Source of the DNA: a bacterium HR20
GTDB lineage: Bacteria > Bacteroidota > Ignavibacteria > Kapaibacteriales > NICIL-2
Reading direction: 5' to 3'
Assembly (NCBI GenBank): GCA_002898675.1
Contig: BEHW01000010.1
Location: forward strand, 1 to 32,589
Length of the DNA stretch: 32,589 nt
Shown here: in pieces, positions 23,945 through 31,389 of the stretch
Numbering within the stretch: the first letter of the stretch is position 1
Layout: every line of letters starts with the position of its first letter
Notes under the pieces: generated by a model
Databases searched by the model: none
Told to the model about the DNA's origin: nothing
What the model saw: only the letters and a program-made list of their open reading frames with translations
Translations under genes and position numbers: made by a program

Positions 23945-23982
23945 CAGCAAGCAGTAGTCCCATTACGTACGGAGGTTGCGCG

Positions 23983-24966
23983 ATGTACGGCAACTTGAGT
24001 ATCACCGAGCCGGCCGGTGCCGATCGCTATGCAGAAGATCCCGAAAAGCTCGCTGAGTTTGAGGCAAAGATCGAGCGCGGCGAAAAGATCGAGCCAACCG
24101 ACTGGATGCCGCGGGAATATCGGCGCCAGCTCCTGCGGATGATCGAGCAGCATGCGCACTCGGAGATCATCGGCGCATTGCCCGAAGGTACCTGGATTAC
24201 GCGTGCACCGGGATTCAAGCGGAAAATGGCGCTGATGGCAAAGGTGCAAGACGAAATCGGCCACGGGCAGCTCCTCTACAGTGCTGCGGAGACGCTCGGA
24301 AAATCGCGCGAGCAAATGCTCACTGACCTCCTGACCGGTAAAGCGAAGTACTCGAACGTCTTCAACTATCCGGCGATGACGTGGGCTGATACCGCAGTCA
24401 TTGCATGGCTTATTGATGCTGCCGCAATCATCAATCAAGTGACCAACGCGAAAGGCTCCTACGGACCGTATAGCCGCGCATTGGAGCGTATCTGCACGGA
24501 AGAGTCATTCCACCTCAAGTACGGCTACGATAACGTTGTCACGCTTGCAACAGGTACGAAAAAGCAAAAGGAAATGGTGCAAGAAGCGCTCAACCGTTGG
24601 TGGAAGCCGATTATGCATTTCTTCGGCCCGCCAGATACTGTCTCCCAGCATACGGCGGTGCTCATGCGGTGGAAAGTCAAGATTGCCTCCAACGATCAAA
24701 TGCGGCAGCAATTCCTCGATAGTTACGTTCCCAAGATTTGGGAGCTGGGGCTGACCGTTCCAGACCCGAATCTGCGGAAGAACCCCGACACCGGTCAATG
24801 GGAGTACAGCGACCCCGATTGGGATGAGTTCTGGCGCGTCATCAACGGCAATGGCCCGTGCAACAAAGAGCGCCTTGCAGTGCGGCGCTGGGTCGAAGAA
24901 AGTGGTGCGTGGGTGCGACGCGCACTGATGAAGCCCGATGCGCAGTACGTCGCGCCACTCTGCTAA
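23983..24966 (+). CDS. paaA: 1,2-phenylacetyl-CoA epoxidase catalytic subunit PaaA
   Basis: 327 residues, with a GGAGG Shine-Dalgarno seven bases upstream. A ferritin-like diiron protein matching PaaA throughout: TDWMPREYRRQLLRMIEQHAHSE, MALMAKVQDEIGHGQLLY, TGKAKYSNVFNYP, and EESFHLKYGYD. The likely iron ligands are all present with the family's spacing: E61, E91, H94, D145, E174 and H177. PaaA forms the epoxide on the ring of phenylacetyl-CoA with oxygen, as part of the PaaABCE complex; PaaB and PaaC are needed for structure and PaaE supplies electrons. None of paaB, C, D, E or the downstream paa genes lies here: the next gene is a convergent transporter after a terminator. It is therefore a solitary copy in this window. 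Confidence 0.92.
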   Translation: MYGNLSITEPAGADRYAEDPEKLAEFEAKIERGEKIEPTDWMPREYRRQLLRMIEQHAHSEIIGALPEGTWITRAPGFKRKMALMAKVQDEIGHGQLLYSAAETLGKSREQMLTDLLTGKAKYSNVFNYPAMTWADTAVIAWLIDAAAIINQVTNAKGSYGPYSRALERICTEESFHLKYGYDNVVTLATGTKKQKEMVQEALNRWWKPIMHFFGPPDTVSQHTAVLMRWKVKIASNDQMRQQFLDSYVPKIWELGLTVPDPNLRKNPDTGQWEYSDPDWDEFWRVINGNGPCNKERLAVRRWVEESGAWVRRALMKPDAQYVAPLC

Positions 24967-24987
24967 GTGTGGGTAGGAATCTCCGTG

Positions 24988-25022
24988 GTGCGCCGCTCAG
25001 GTGTGGGCGGCGCACGCTTTTT
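24988..25022 (+). terminator. Intrinsic terminator downstream of paaA
   Basis: A perfect 9-bp GC-rich stem (GTGCGCCGC at 24988-24996 with GCGGCGCAC at 25007-25015), a 10-base loop and a T5 run at 25018-25022. It starts 22 bases after the paaA stop. Its T-run touches the stop codon of the convergent permease gene; in that direction no T-run follows the stem. Confidence 0.85.
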
Positions 25023-26313
25023 ATCCTTCCGCTATCCAACGGAGAATCTGCCGGAAGGTTGGCCGCTGGCCATAGCGCAAGATTCCAATGCGGTAGATCC
25101 GGCCAGCAATCCACACCGCTCCAATAATCGAAGCCACCATCAACACGACCGAGAGCAGTACCTGCCACCACGGCACTTCCGTTGCAAATAGACGCATGAG
25201 CATCAGTACGGGGCTGAACATCGGAACGAGCGAAAGAATAGCAGCAACGGGCGCATCGGGAGTGCTCATCACCAACGGGATTACCAGCATCGGCAGCACG
25301 ATGAAGATGCTCACCGGCGCTTGGAGAGTCTGAATGTCCTGCTCGGTATCGGCAGCAGCCGCGATACCGGCAAAGAGCGCAGAATAGAACACGTACCCAC
25401 TCAGGAAGAAAAACACAAACGCTGCGATGTGCCCAAACGATAAACTCGGCACTTGGAGAAGGAGCACCGCGACGTCGTTCTCCTGCGCGCGGTAGTGCGC
25501 AAGTGCACCTGCCGGCGTTGGTGCTCCACTCAGTGACACGAGCGTGCTGCCCACGGCAATGCTGACCCCAACTCCCAACACAATCCAGAGAAGCATTTGG
25601 AACAGTCCAACTGCACCGACACCGAGAACTTTGCCAAGCATGATGTCGAATGGCCGCGCTGACGATGCCAAGATTTCAACGATGCGGTTGGTTTTCTCCT
25701 CAAGTACCGAGCGCATGACGATACCGCCGTAGATGAACAGCAGCATGTACACGATGATGCTCATCCCGTAGCCGACAATTGTCAGCAGCGCAGTTTGATC
25801 GCGTTCGGTGCGTTCCCGCGTGATCTTGATGCGTTCGATTTTCGTTTTTTGTTCGGCAAGGCGAAGCAGGGTAGTATCCGCTCCGCGAGCGAGCAGCCGC
25901 TGACGGCGGAAGACTTCGCGGACCGCATCGTTGACAGCTTCTTGCAGCCCAAGCCCACCACCGCCACGGGTGAAGAGCACGACACTGTCGCGCTCGAGTC
26001 CATCTGGAGGGATGAGCAAGTATCCCGTCAGCGAGTCGGCAAGAACCCGTGCGCGGAGCGTTGAAGTCGGCTCGGTGGCAACGAAAAACAGCGAGCTATC
26101 CTTTGCAAGAAGGATCGGAGCAAGACCGTGTGGGCTTTGGTCCACAACAGCGATTCGGTGTGTTCCTTGCGTTTGGGCAAGCTCTGAGACAAGGATGGGG
26201 AGTGTCAGAACAACAAGCAGCCCTACCGGGGCCAGCAGCGTGCTGATGATAAAACCTTTCGTTCGCACGCGGGAGAGAAATTCATGGCGTGCAATCAACC
26301 AACTGGTGTTCAT
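25021..26313 (-). CDS. ABC-2 type transporter permease (NatB-like)
   Basis: 430 residues from the ATG at 26313, which gives the standard MNTSWLIARHEFLSRVRTKGF start; the frame further upstream is shadow sequence within the ATPase gene. Topology is typical of ABC-2/NatB permeases: one N-terminal membrane segment (LLAPVGLLVVLTLPILV), a large extracytoplasmic domain (about 60-200), and five or six C-terminal membrane helices. The conserved EEKTNRIVEILASSARPFDIMLGKVLGVG lies between them. It overlaps the ATPase gene by four bases (ATGA). Together they form an exporter, known in this family for sodium or other small substrates; the substrate cannot be read here. Confidence 0.9.
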   Translation of the reverse strand: MNTSWLIARHEFLSRVRTKGFIISTLLAPVGLLVVLTLPILVSELAQTQGTHRIAVVDQSPHGLAPILLAKDSSLFFVATEPTSTLRARVLADSLTGYLLIPPDGLERDSVVLFTRGGGGLGLQEAVNDAVREVFRRQRLLARGADTTLLRLAEQKTKIERIKITRERTERDQTALLTIVGYGMSIIVYMLLFIYGGIVMRSVLEEKTNRIVEILASSARPFDIMLGKVLGVGAVGLFQMLLWIVLGVGVSIAVGSTLVSLSGAPTPAGALAHYRAQENDVAVLLLQVPSLSFGHIAAFVFFFLSGYVFYSALFAGIAAAADTEQDIQTLQAPVSIFIVLPMLVIPLVMSTPDAPVAAILSLVPMFSPVLMLMRLFATEVPWWQVLLSVVLMVASIIGAVWIAGRIYRIGILRYGQRPTFRQILRWIAEG

Positions 26314-27230
26314 GCGGCAACCTCTTCCGTTTCTGTACGGCGAACAGTTTCGATGAAAATTTCCCGGAGCGTCGGCTCGATGCACTCAGCACGTCGCACA
26401 GTTCCATGCGCGAGCGCACGCGCGATAATGCGCTGTGCTTGCTCGATACCACCACTGAGTTCGATCGAAAGACTCCCGTTGCGGCGTTCCGCGATGGAGA
26501 TGCCATCGAACTCCTGCAAGAAGGTCTCATCGCCATCGAATGCAAGTTCAAGTCTGCGGATACCGTACCGTGCTTTGATCTGGCGGAGACTGCCTGATTC
26601 CACGATGCGTCCGCGATTGATGAGCACGATGTCATCGCAGAGTTGTTCGACCTGTTCCATCACGTGCGTCGAAAAAAGAATAGTCGTTCCCTTTGCACGG
26701 AGCTCAGCGATGACGTCGAGAAACACTTGGGCGTTGAGTGGATCAAGGCCGCTGAACGGCTCGTCGAGCACCAACAGGGGCGGATCGTGGAGCACAGAGA
26801 CGATGAACTGAACTTTCTGACTCATGCCTTTGGAGAGTTCGCGGATCTTCTTCTTTTCCCAGCCGTGGGCGTCCATCCGCTGGAGCCACCAGAGTGCACG
26901 ACGTGTTGCCTCGGTGCTTGAAAGACCCTTGAGCTGTCCGAAGTATCGGAGATTGTCCAGCACCGTAAGGTTTTTGTAGAGACCGCGTTCTTCGGGAACG
27001 TAGCCGATGCGGCGTTGGTGGTGTTGCGCAAGTGGCTCCCCGGCAAAGAAGATGGTCCCTTCGTCCGGAAGGAGGATGCGCGTAATCATGCGCAGCAGCG
27101 TTGTTTTGCCCGCACCGTTTGGGCCGAGCACTCCGAAGAGTCTTCCTTGCTCGACTGCAAAGCTGATGTCCCGATTGGCGTAGAACGCGCCATATCGTTT
27201 GGAGACTCGGTCCAACTCAATGAATGCCAT
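26310..27230 (-). CDS. ABC transporter ATP-binding protein (NatA-like)
   Basis: 306 residues from the ATG at 27230; the longer open frame to 27491 runs antisense into hpnE. Walker A is GPNGAGKT (36-43), the Q-loop region is replaced by YVPEERGLY (78-85, usual in this subfamily), the signature is LSKGMSQ (132-138) in place of LSGGQ, Walker B is LLVLDEP with E157, and the H-loop is STHVME with His189. A C-terminal approximately 90-residue domain follows, as in NatA. LSKGMSQK with EERGLY is characteristic of Bacteroidota NatA-type exporters. A TAATTTG element on the minus strand at 27259-27267 lies 28 bases upstream of the start, in the short gap shared with the divergent hpnE gene. Confidence 0.93.
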   Translation of the reverse strand: MAFIELDRVSKRYGAFYANRDISFAVEQGRLFGVLGPNGAGKTTLLRMITRILLPDEGTIFFAGEPLAQHHQRRIGYVPEERGLYKNLTVLDNLRYFGQLKGLSSTEATRRALWWLQRMDAHGWEKKKIRELSKGMSQKVQFIVSVLHDPPLLVLDEPFSGLDPLNAQVFLDVIAELRAKGTTILFSTHVMEQVEQLCDDIVLINRGRIVESGSLRQIKARYGIRRLELAFDGDETFLQEFDGISIAERRNGSLSIELSGGIEQAQRIIARALAHGTVRRAECIEPTLREIFIETVRRTETEEVAA

Positions 27231-27258
27231 AGTGCTGCTCGAAAAGTTCGTGCCGTGG

Positions 27259-27267
27259 CAAATTACG
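27259..27267 (-). promoter_or_regulatory. Candidate -7 promoter element for the ABC exporter (CGTAATTTG)
   Basis: On the minus strand this reads CGTAATTTG; the same 9-mer occurs on the plus strand at 19003-19011 before the TonB receptor. It is one base short of TAnnTTTG and 28 bases upstream of the ATPase start. The remaining 27231-27302 gap shows no clear promoter for hpnE. Confidence 0.35.
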
Positions 27268-27302
27268 TAGCAGTTGTTACAAGGTTGCAACGATTTTTGT
27301 GC

Positions 27303-28646
27303 ATGCAGTACGTTGAAAGGAATCCTCGCTGTATCGTCATCGGAGCCGGTGTTGCTGGCATTGCTGCAGCAGTGGAGGCAACACGACTGGGAATGAGTGT
27401 CGTGCTTGTCGAAGCTCATCGCTACGTGGGAGGTCGCGCGCGATCGTTTCGTGACGAGCTTACCGGCGATGAGCTTGATAACGGGCAGCATGTCGCGATG
27501 GGGTGCTATCAGAACCTACGCCATATCCTTCGTGAGCTTGGGACTGAGTCACTCCTTGCACCGAACGATCCAGTTCCTATTGCCTTTGCTTCGGTACGTG
27601 GAGAGCGGGATGTTTTCAATCCGTATCGTTGGAGAGGGCGGTTGGGAGTGGCGCATGGACTGTTTCATCTGCGGAGCTTTTCCTTGGCGGAGCGCTTGCA
27701 GCTACTCGTGGGGGGAATCTGTGCATCGCTCCGCTCTTGCGAGGGGTTGACAGCCGGTGATGTGCTCCAGGCATGTCGGCAGCCGGCGAACCTGATGGAG
27801 CGATTCTGGGAGCCGCTTGTGCTCGCAACGCTCAATGCACCGATCTCGGTCGCCGATGGGGCATTGCTCCGTGCGGTGCTTCGGCGCGCGATCTTCGGTG
27901 GTGGTGATAGTCACTACCTCCTTGTGCCGCGTGCGGGACTATCGAAGCTTTGGCAGCCCCTGGAGCGCTGGCTTAGCGAGCGTGGTGGAAGTATTCGCTT
28001 GGGAACACGTGCGGAGGAACTTGTCTGGCTTGACGACCGTGTCATCGGTGTAGCAACGAGCTCGGGCGAGGAAATTCGCGGTAGCGCCGTGATCGCTGCA
28101 GTGCCGCCGAAGGCATACGTGCGATTGTTGCCGCAGCGATACCGTTCGACAGTGGCGTTCCTTGCACAGCTGGAGACGATGCCGATTGTGTCGGTGTACT
28201 TGTGGTACGATCACACACTGGCACTTCCACCAGTCGTTGGGCTATGGGGAACGACCGCGCAATGGGTGTTCGATCGTGGAGCGTTTCTTGAGCGTAGCGA
28301 TGACCAGCAGCGGCAGTATCCGGGACACGTTGAAGTGACCATCAGTGCAGCGCACGCACTTGCACAGCAACCTGCTGACGCGATTGTCGCGAAGGTGAGC
28401 CGCGAGCTAGCCACCGTATTCCCTCAGATGAAGAATGCCCGGCTTCTGCACTGGCGGGTGATCAAAGAGCGCTCGGCTACGCTGCTGCTTACACCGAAAA
28501 CAAGCAGGTTACGTCTAAGCCCTACGAATGATATTGCAGGGCTCTACGTCGCTGGCGACTGGACGGCGACGCGGCTTCCCGCAACGCTGGAGAGCGCCGC
28601 AGCCAGTGGCATTGCGGCGGCTCGCGCAGCTGCGCAGATGGCGTAA
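27303..28646 (+). CDS. hpnE: Hydroxysqualene dehydroxylase (HpnE)
   Basis: 447 residues from ATG 27303; upstream sequence to 27015 in the same frame overlaps the divergent ATPase gene and is not used. The FAD-binding start is VIGAGVAGIAAAVEATRLG with VEAHRYVGGRARSF, followed by the DNGQHVAMGCY block that is diagnostic for the squalene-associated FAD desaturase family (TIGR03467). Further motifs are ERFWEPLVLATLNAP and a C-terminal GLYVAGDWTATRLPATLESAAASGIAAA. HpnE reduces hydroxysqualene to squalene in the HpnC-HpnD-HpnE route that feeds hopanoids and other triterpenes. No hpnC, hpnD or cyclase gene is in the window. Phytoene desaturase was considered and is less fitting because of the DNGQH motif. 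A T9SS cargo gene follows 20 bases downstream. Confidence 0.88.
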   Translation: MQYVERNPRCIVIGAGVAGIAAAVEATRLGMSVVLVEAHRYVGGRARSFRDELTGDELDNGQHVAMGCYQNLRHILRELGTESLLAPNDPVPIAFASVRGERDVFNPYRWRGRLGVAHGLFHLRSFSLAERLQLLVGGICASLRSCEGLTAGDVLQACRQPANLMERFWEPLVLATLNAPISVADGALLRAVLRRAIFGGGDSHYLLVPRAGLSKLWQPLERWLSERGGSIRLGTRAEELVWLDDRVIGVATSSGEEIRGSAVIAAVPPKAYVRLLPQRYRSTVAFLAQLETMPIVSVYLWYDHTLALPPVVGLWGTTAQWVFDRGAFLERSDDQQRQYPGHVEVTISAAHALAQQPADAIVAKVSRELATVFPQMKNARLLHWRVIKERSATLLLTPKTSRLRLSPTNDIAGLYVAGDWTATRLPATLESAAASGIAAARAAAQMA

Positions 28647-28666
28647 CATCATCTCCAGAAGATGCA

Positions 28667-31315
28667 ATGGACCGACACCGTATGCTTGGCCTCGTGTGGT
28701 GGGTAGTGTTCTGCACCGCAGCGACACTCCTGGCGCAACCGCGGCAGTGGAACTGGGAAAAGCTCGTGCTCCCGCCGCCCTACGACCGTGGTTTTTACCT
28801 GGACGTCATGTTCTTGCCGTCGAATCCGCAGTATGGCTGGGCATGCGGGTTTGGCGGCTACGTTGTGCGAACAACCGATGGGGGAAATTCGTGGGAGGGG
28901 ACGACCATTCCGAATGCCGATCAGCTTGAGTCCATCATCTTTGTCAACGAACGCGTTGGCTATTGCTCCGGGACGAACAATGGCAATCCGAACCTTGGTG
29001 GCATCTACAAGAGCACCGATGGTGGGCGCTCCTGGCGGGAGATCACACCAGTGATCACGCTCAATGGTGTCTTGCAGCGTGCGCCGCTGTGGGGATGCTA
29101 CTTCCTCGATGAAAACGTTGGCATGGTTGTCGGGGGTGGGTGTGACGGCCTGCCGCAACTTTTTTTCCGCACAACCGATGGTGGGGCAAGTTGGTCGCTG
29201 TTCGTTGCATACGAGCCTGAAACGGGAATGTCCCATGTGCTCATGTATGATGCGGATGGTTTGTGCTATGCTTCCAGCAGTGGCAGGCTCTGGCGTTCCT
29301 TCGATGGAGGGCGCTCGTGGCAAATCTTCTCGGTGACGGGGCCTGCATTTTGGCAGGAAAACCTTGCCAATCGAGGCAACACGTTCCTTGTCGCTACAGC
29401 TGGCAATACGTGTACCGGTGGCACTGGCACCATCGGCGACATCCGTTGGTCGTACGATGGCGGCCAAACGTGGTCGCGCTACCTAACGGGAGCCTCGATG
29501 TTCGGTACGTTTTTGGTTGATCAGGACGCCGGATGGGCTGTCGGCTGGAATCGTGCGGTCTATCGGGTCGCGCGCGATCGTGCCACGGGACAGGTGAGCG
29601 TAACGCCTTATCGCTGCGGCCTGGAGCCAGGGAGCAACTTCGACGATGTGTGGTTTGTCAATGATACGCTCGGATACCTTGTCGGCGATGGGATTTACCG
29701 AACGACGATGCGCGATTTACTCGAACCAATCATCGTTTCGAACACGGGACAGTTTGTTGTGTGCGATAGCCAAGCTATTACACTCAGCGTCGTCAAAGGC
29801 GATCGCATTCGTCAGCCCTACACGGAATACCTCTGGTCCACAGGTGAGCGAACGCCAACAATCACGGTAACGCGGGGAGGGACATACTGGGTCGAGGTGC
29901 GCGATCCTGATGCCTGCTATGGGAAAGCACTCGCTGTGAACGTTACGGAGGCACCTTCACCGAAGGTGGATATCCGCATCCTTCCACCCGGGCGGATTTG
30001 CGAAGGTGATACCATCATCGTTGAAGCAGTGCTGGATTCCTCCGCTGTTGCGATTGCAGAGTACGAATGGATTGGCCGTACGGAACATTCGCCGCGGTTG
30101 GTTCTCATTGCGCAGCCTGGGAAGCTTACCTTCCAGCTTCGCGCGCGTGGAGTCAACGGATGTGAGAAGGTAGTTGGCCCTGTTGCTATCGAAGTGTTGC
30201 CGCGACCCAAACCAACAATTCAGCTCAGCAAACAACTGGCAGTCCGTGCCGATGGTGCGTATGTTCTCTGCCCTGGCGATCAGGTGGAGCTGCGCGCATC
30301 CGATGGCTTCGCTACCTACCAGTGGAACACGGGGGAAACAACGCAGAGCATCGTCGTTCACCAGGCAGGACGCTATTGGGTTACGGTGAACACTGGCGCC
30401 ATCGCTGACGTGTGCAGTGGAACAAGCCAGCCTGTAGAGATTGCCCTGGGGGATACAGTCAAACCGCGCGTGCTCTCTGACCGTGGCATGCGATTCTGCG
30501 ATGGGGACCGAATTGTGTTGCGCACCGATCGCTCGTACCAGCAATACCGCTGGTCCACTGGAGAGCAGTCGGCAACCATTGTCGTGACCGCAGCAGGCGA
30601 GTATTGGGTGGACGCAACCGATGAATTTGGCTGCTCAGGCAGGTCGGATACCGTACGCGTAGATGTTGATCCCAATCCCATCGAGATTGTCGGTACTGCT
30701 GGCAGTCTCTGGCAATTTGACACTACCGCAGCAACAGCTGTGCGATGCGATAGTCTTCGTGTGCGGAATATCTCGTCCCAGACGCTGGTGATCGGGAGCG
30801 CACGGCTGGAGCGTAACATCGAGTTTTCCATTCCGCTCGCACAGTTGCCGGTGGTGATCCCACCCGGTCAGGAACGGTGGCTTATTGCATGTTTTCAGCC
30901 ATCGGCATTGGGAGAGCAACGCGATACGCTTCGGATAAGCGATGCTGCCGACTACTGTTGGCGCGCGCTTACCGTTGTCGGGATCTGTGCAGCCAACAGC
31001 TATACTGCCGCATCGAGCTGCAACGTTGGGGTACAAGCGCAAACGCAAACGTTCGATATCGCAGGTCTGTTGGTGGTCCCACCATATCCCAATCCCGCAC
31101 AGGACGAAGTCCGAGCGCTTGTCCAAGCGCAGGATGCTACAGTTAGCCTACGAAGCGCGTTCGGCACAGAGTGTGTCCAATGCACTCGAGCAGAACATGG
31201 TACGCAATGGTGGGAGTACCGCTGTCCACTCGCACAGATGCCCAGCGGGGTGTATTTCCTCGAACTTGCTCTTGGGCAGCAGCGCTGGTATTATCCCATT
31301 GTTGTCGAACGGTGA
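28667..31315 (+). CDS. Large T9SS cargo protein with Ycf48-like propeller, Ig-like repeats and sorting domain
   Basis: 882 residues. A signal peptide (MLGLVWWVVFCTAATLLAQ after a short N-terminus) is followed by a Ycf48/sortilin-like propeller (about 40-350). Its Asp-box blades read RTTDGGNSW, KSTDGGRSW, RTTDGGASW, RSFDGGRSW and SYDGGQTW. Three Ig/SprB-like repeats then share WSTGE or WNTGE followed by YWV: around YLWSTGERT, YQWNTGETT and YRWSTGEQS. A choice-of-anchor-D-like segment (about 690-785, VRNISSQTLVIGSARL) precedes a type-A T9SS C-terminal domain (PYPNPAQDEV, MPSGVYFLEL, YYPIVVER). The protein is therefore predicted to be exported through the outer membrane by T9SS and anchored or released. 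Its ligand is unknown. The T9SS machinery itself is not in the window apart from the PorD-like gene. Confidence 0.88.
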   Translation: MDRHRMLGLVWWVVFCTAATLLAQPRQWNWEKLVLPPPYDRGFYLDVMFLPSNPQYGWACGFGGYVVRTTDGGNSWEGTTIPNADQLESIIFVNERVGYCSGTNNGNPNLGGIYKSTDGGRSWREITPVITLNGVLQRAPLWGCYFLDENVGMVVGGGCDGLPQLFFRTTDGGASWSLFVAYEPETGMSHVLMYDADGLCYASSSGRLWRSFDGGRSWQIFSVTGPAFWQENLANRGNTFLVATAGNTCTGGTGTIGDIRWSYDGGQTWSRYLTGASMFGTFLVDQDAGWAVGWNRAVYRVARDRATGQVSVTPYRCGLEPGSNFDDVWFVNDTLGYLVGDGIYRTTMRDLLEPIIVSNTGQFVVCDSQAITLSVVKGDRIRQPYTEYLWSTGERTPTITVTRGGTYWVEVRDPDACYGKALAVNVTEAPSPKVDIRILPPGRICEGDTIIVEAVLDSSAVAIAEYEWIGRTEHSPRLVLIAQPGKLTFQLRARGVNGCEKVVGPVAIEVLPRPKPTIQLSKQLAVRADGAYVLCPGDQVELRASDGFATYQWNTGETTQSIVVHQAGRYWVTVNTGAIADVCSGTSQPVEIALGDTVKPRVLSDRGMRFCDGDRIVLRTDRSYQQYRWSTGEQSATIVVTAAGEYWVDATDEFGCSGRSDTVRVDVDPNPIEIVGTAGSLWQFDTTAATAVRCDSLRVRNISSQTLVIGSARLERNIEFSIPLAQLPVVIPPGQERWLIACFQPSALGEQRDTLRISDAADYCWRALTVVGICAANSYTAASSCNVGVQAQTQTFDIAGLLVVPPYPNPAQDEVRALVQAQDATVSLRSAFGTECVQCTRAEHGTQWWEYRCPLAQMPSGVYFLELALGQQRWYYPIVVER

Positions 31316-31361
31316 TTTGTATTTTGGCAGCCCTTGAATGAGATGACGAGCAGTCATACTG

Positions 31362-31369
31362 TATGTTCA
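31362..31369 (+). promoter_or_regulatory. Candidate -7 promoter element (TATGTTCA)
   Basis: A degenerate match to TAnnTTTG that keeps TAnnTT. It is 20 bases upstream of ATG 31390 in the 74-base gap. It shares the TGTATRTTC core with the element at 5420-5427. Confidence 0.3.
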
Positions 31370-31389
31370 ACGTTTCCATGAGGTCGGTC

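Noticed and set aside
27231..27491. N-terminal extension of the NatA-like ATPase
   Set aside because: It would run antisense into hpnE. The family start MAFIELDRVSKRYG fits the ATG at 27230.
27303..28646. Phytoene desaturase (CrtI type)
   Set aside because: The DNGQHVAMGCY block and the size fit HpnE better, and no carotenoid gene is nearby.
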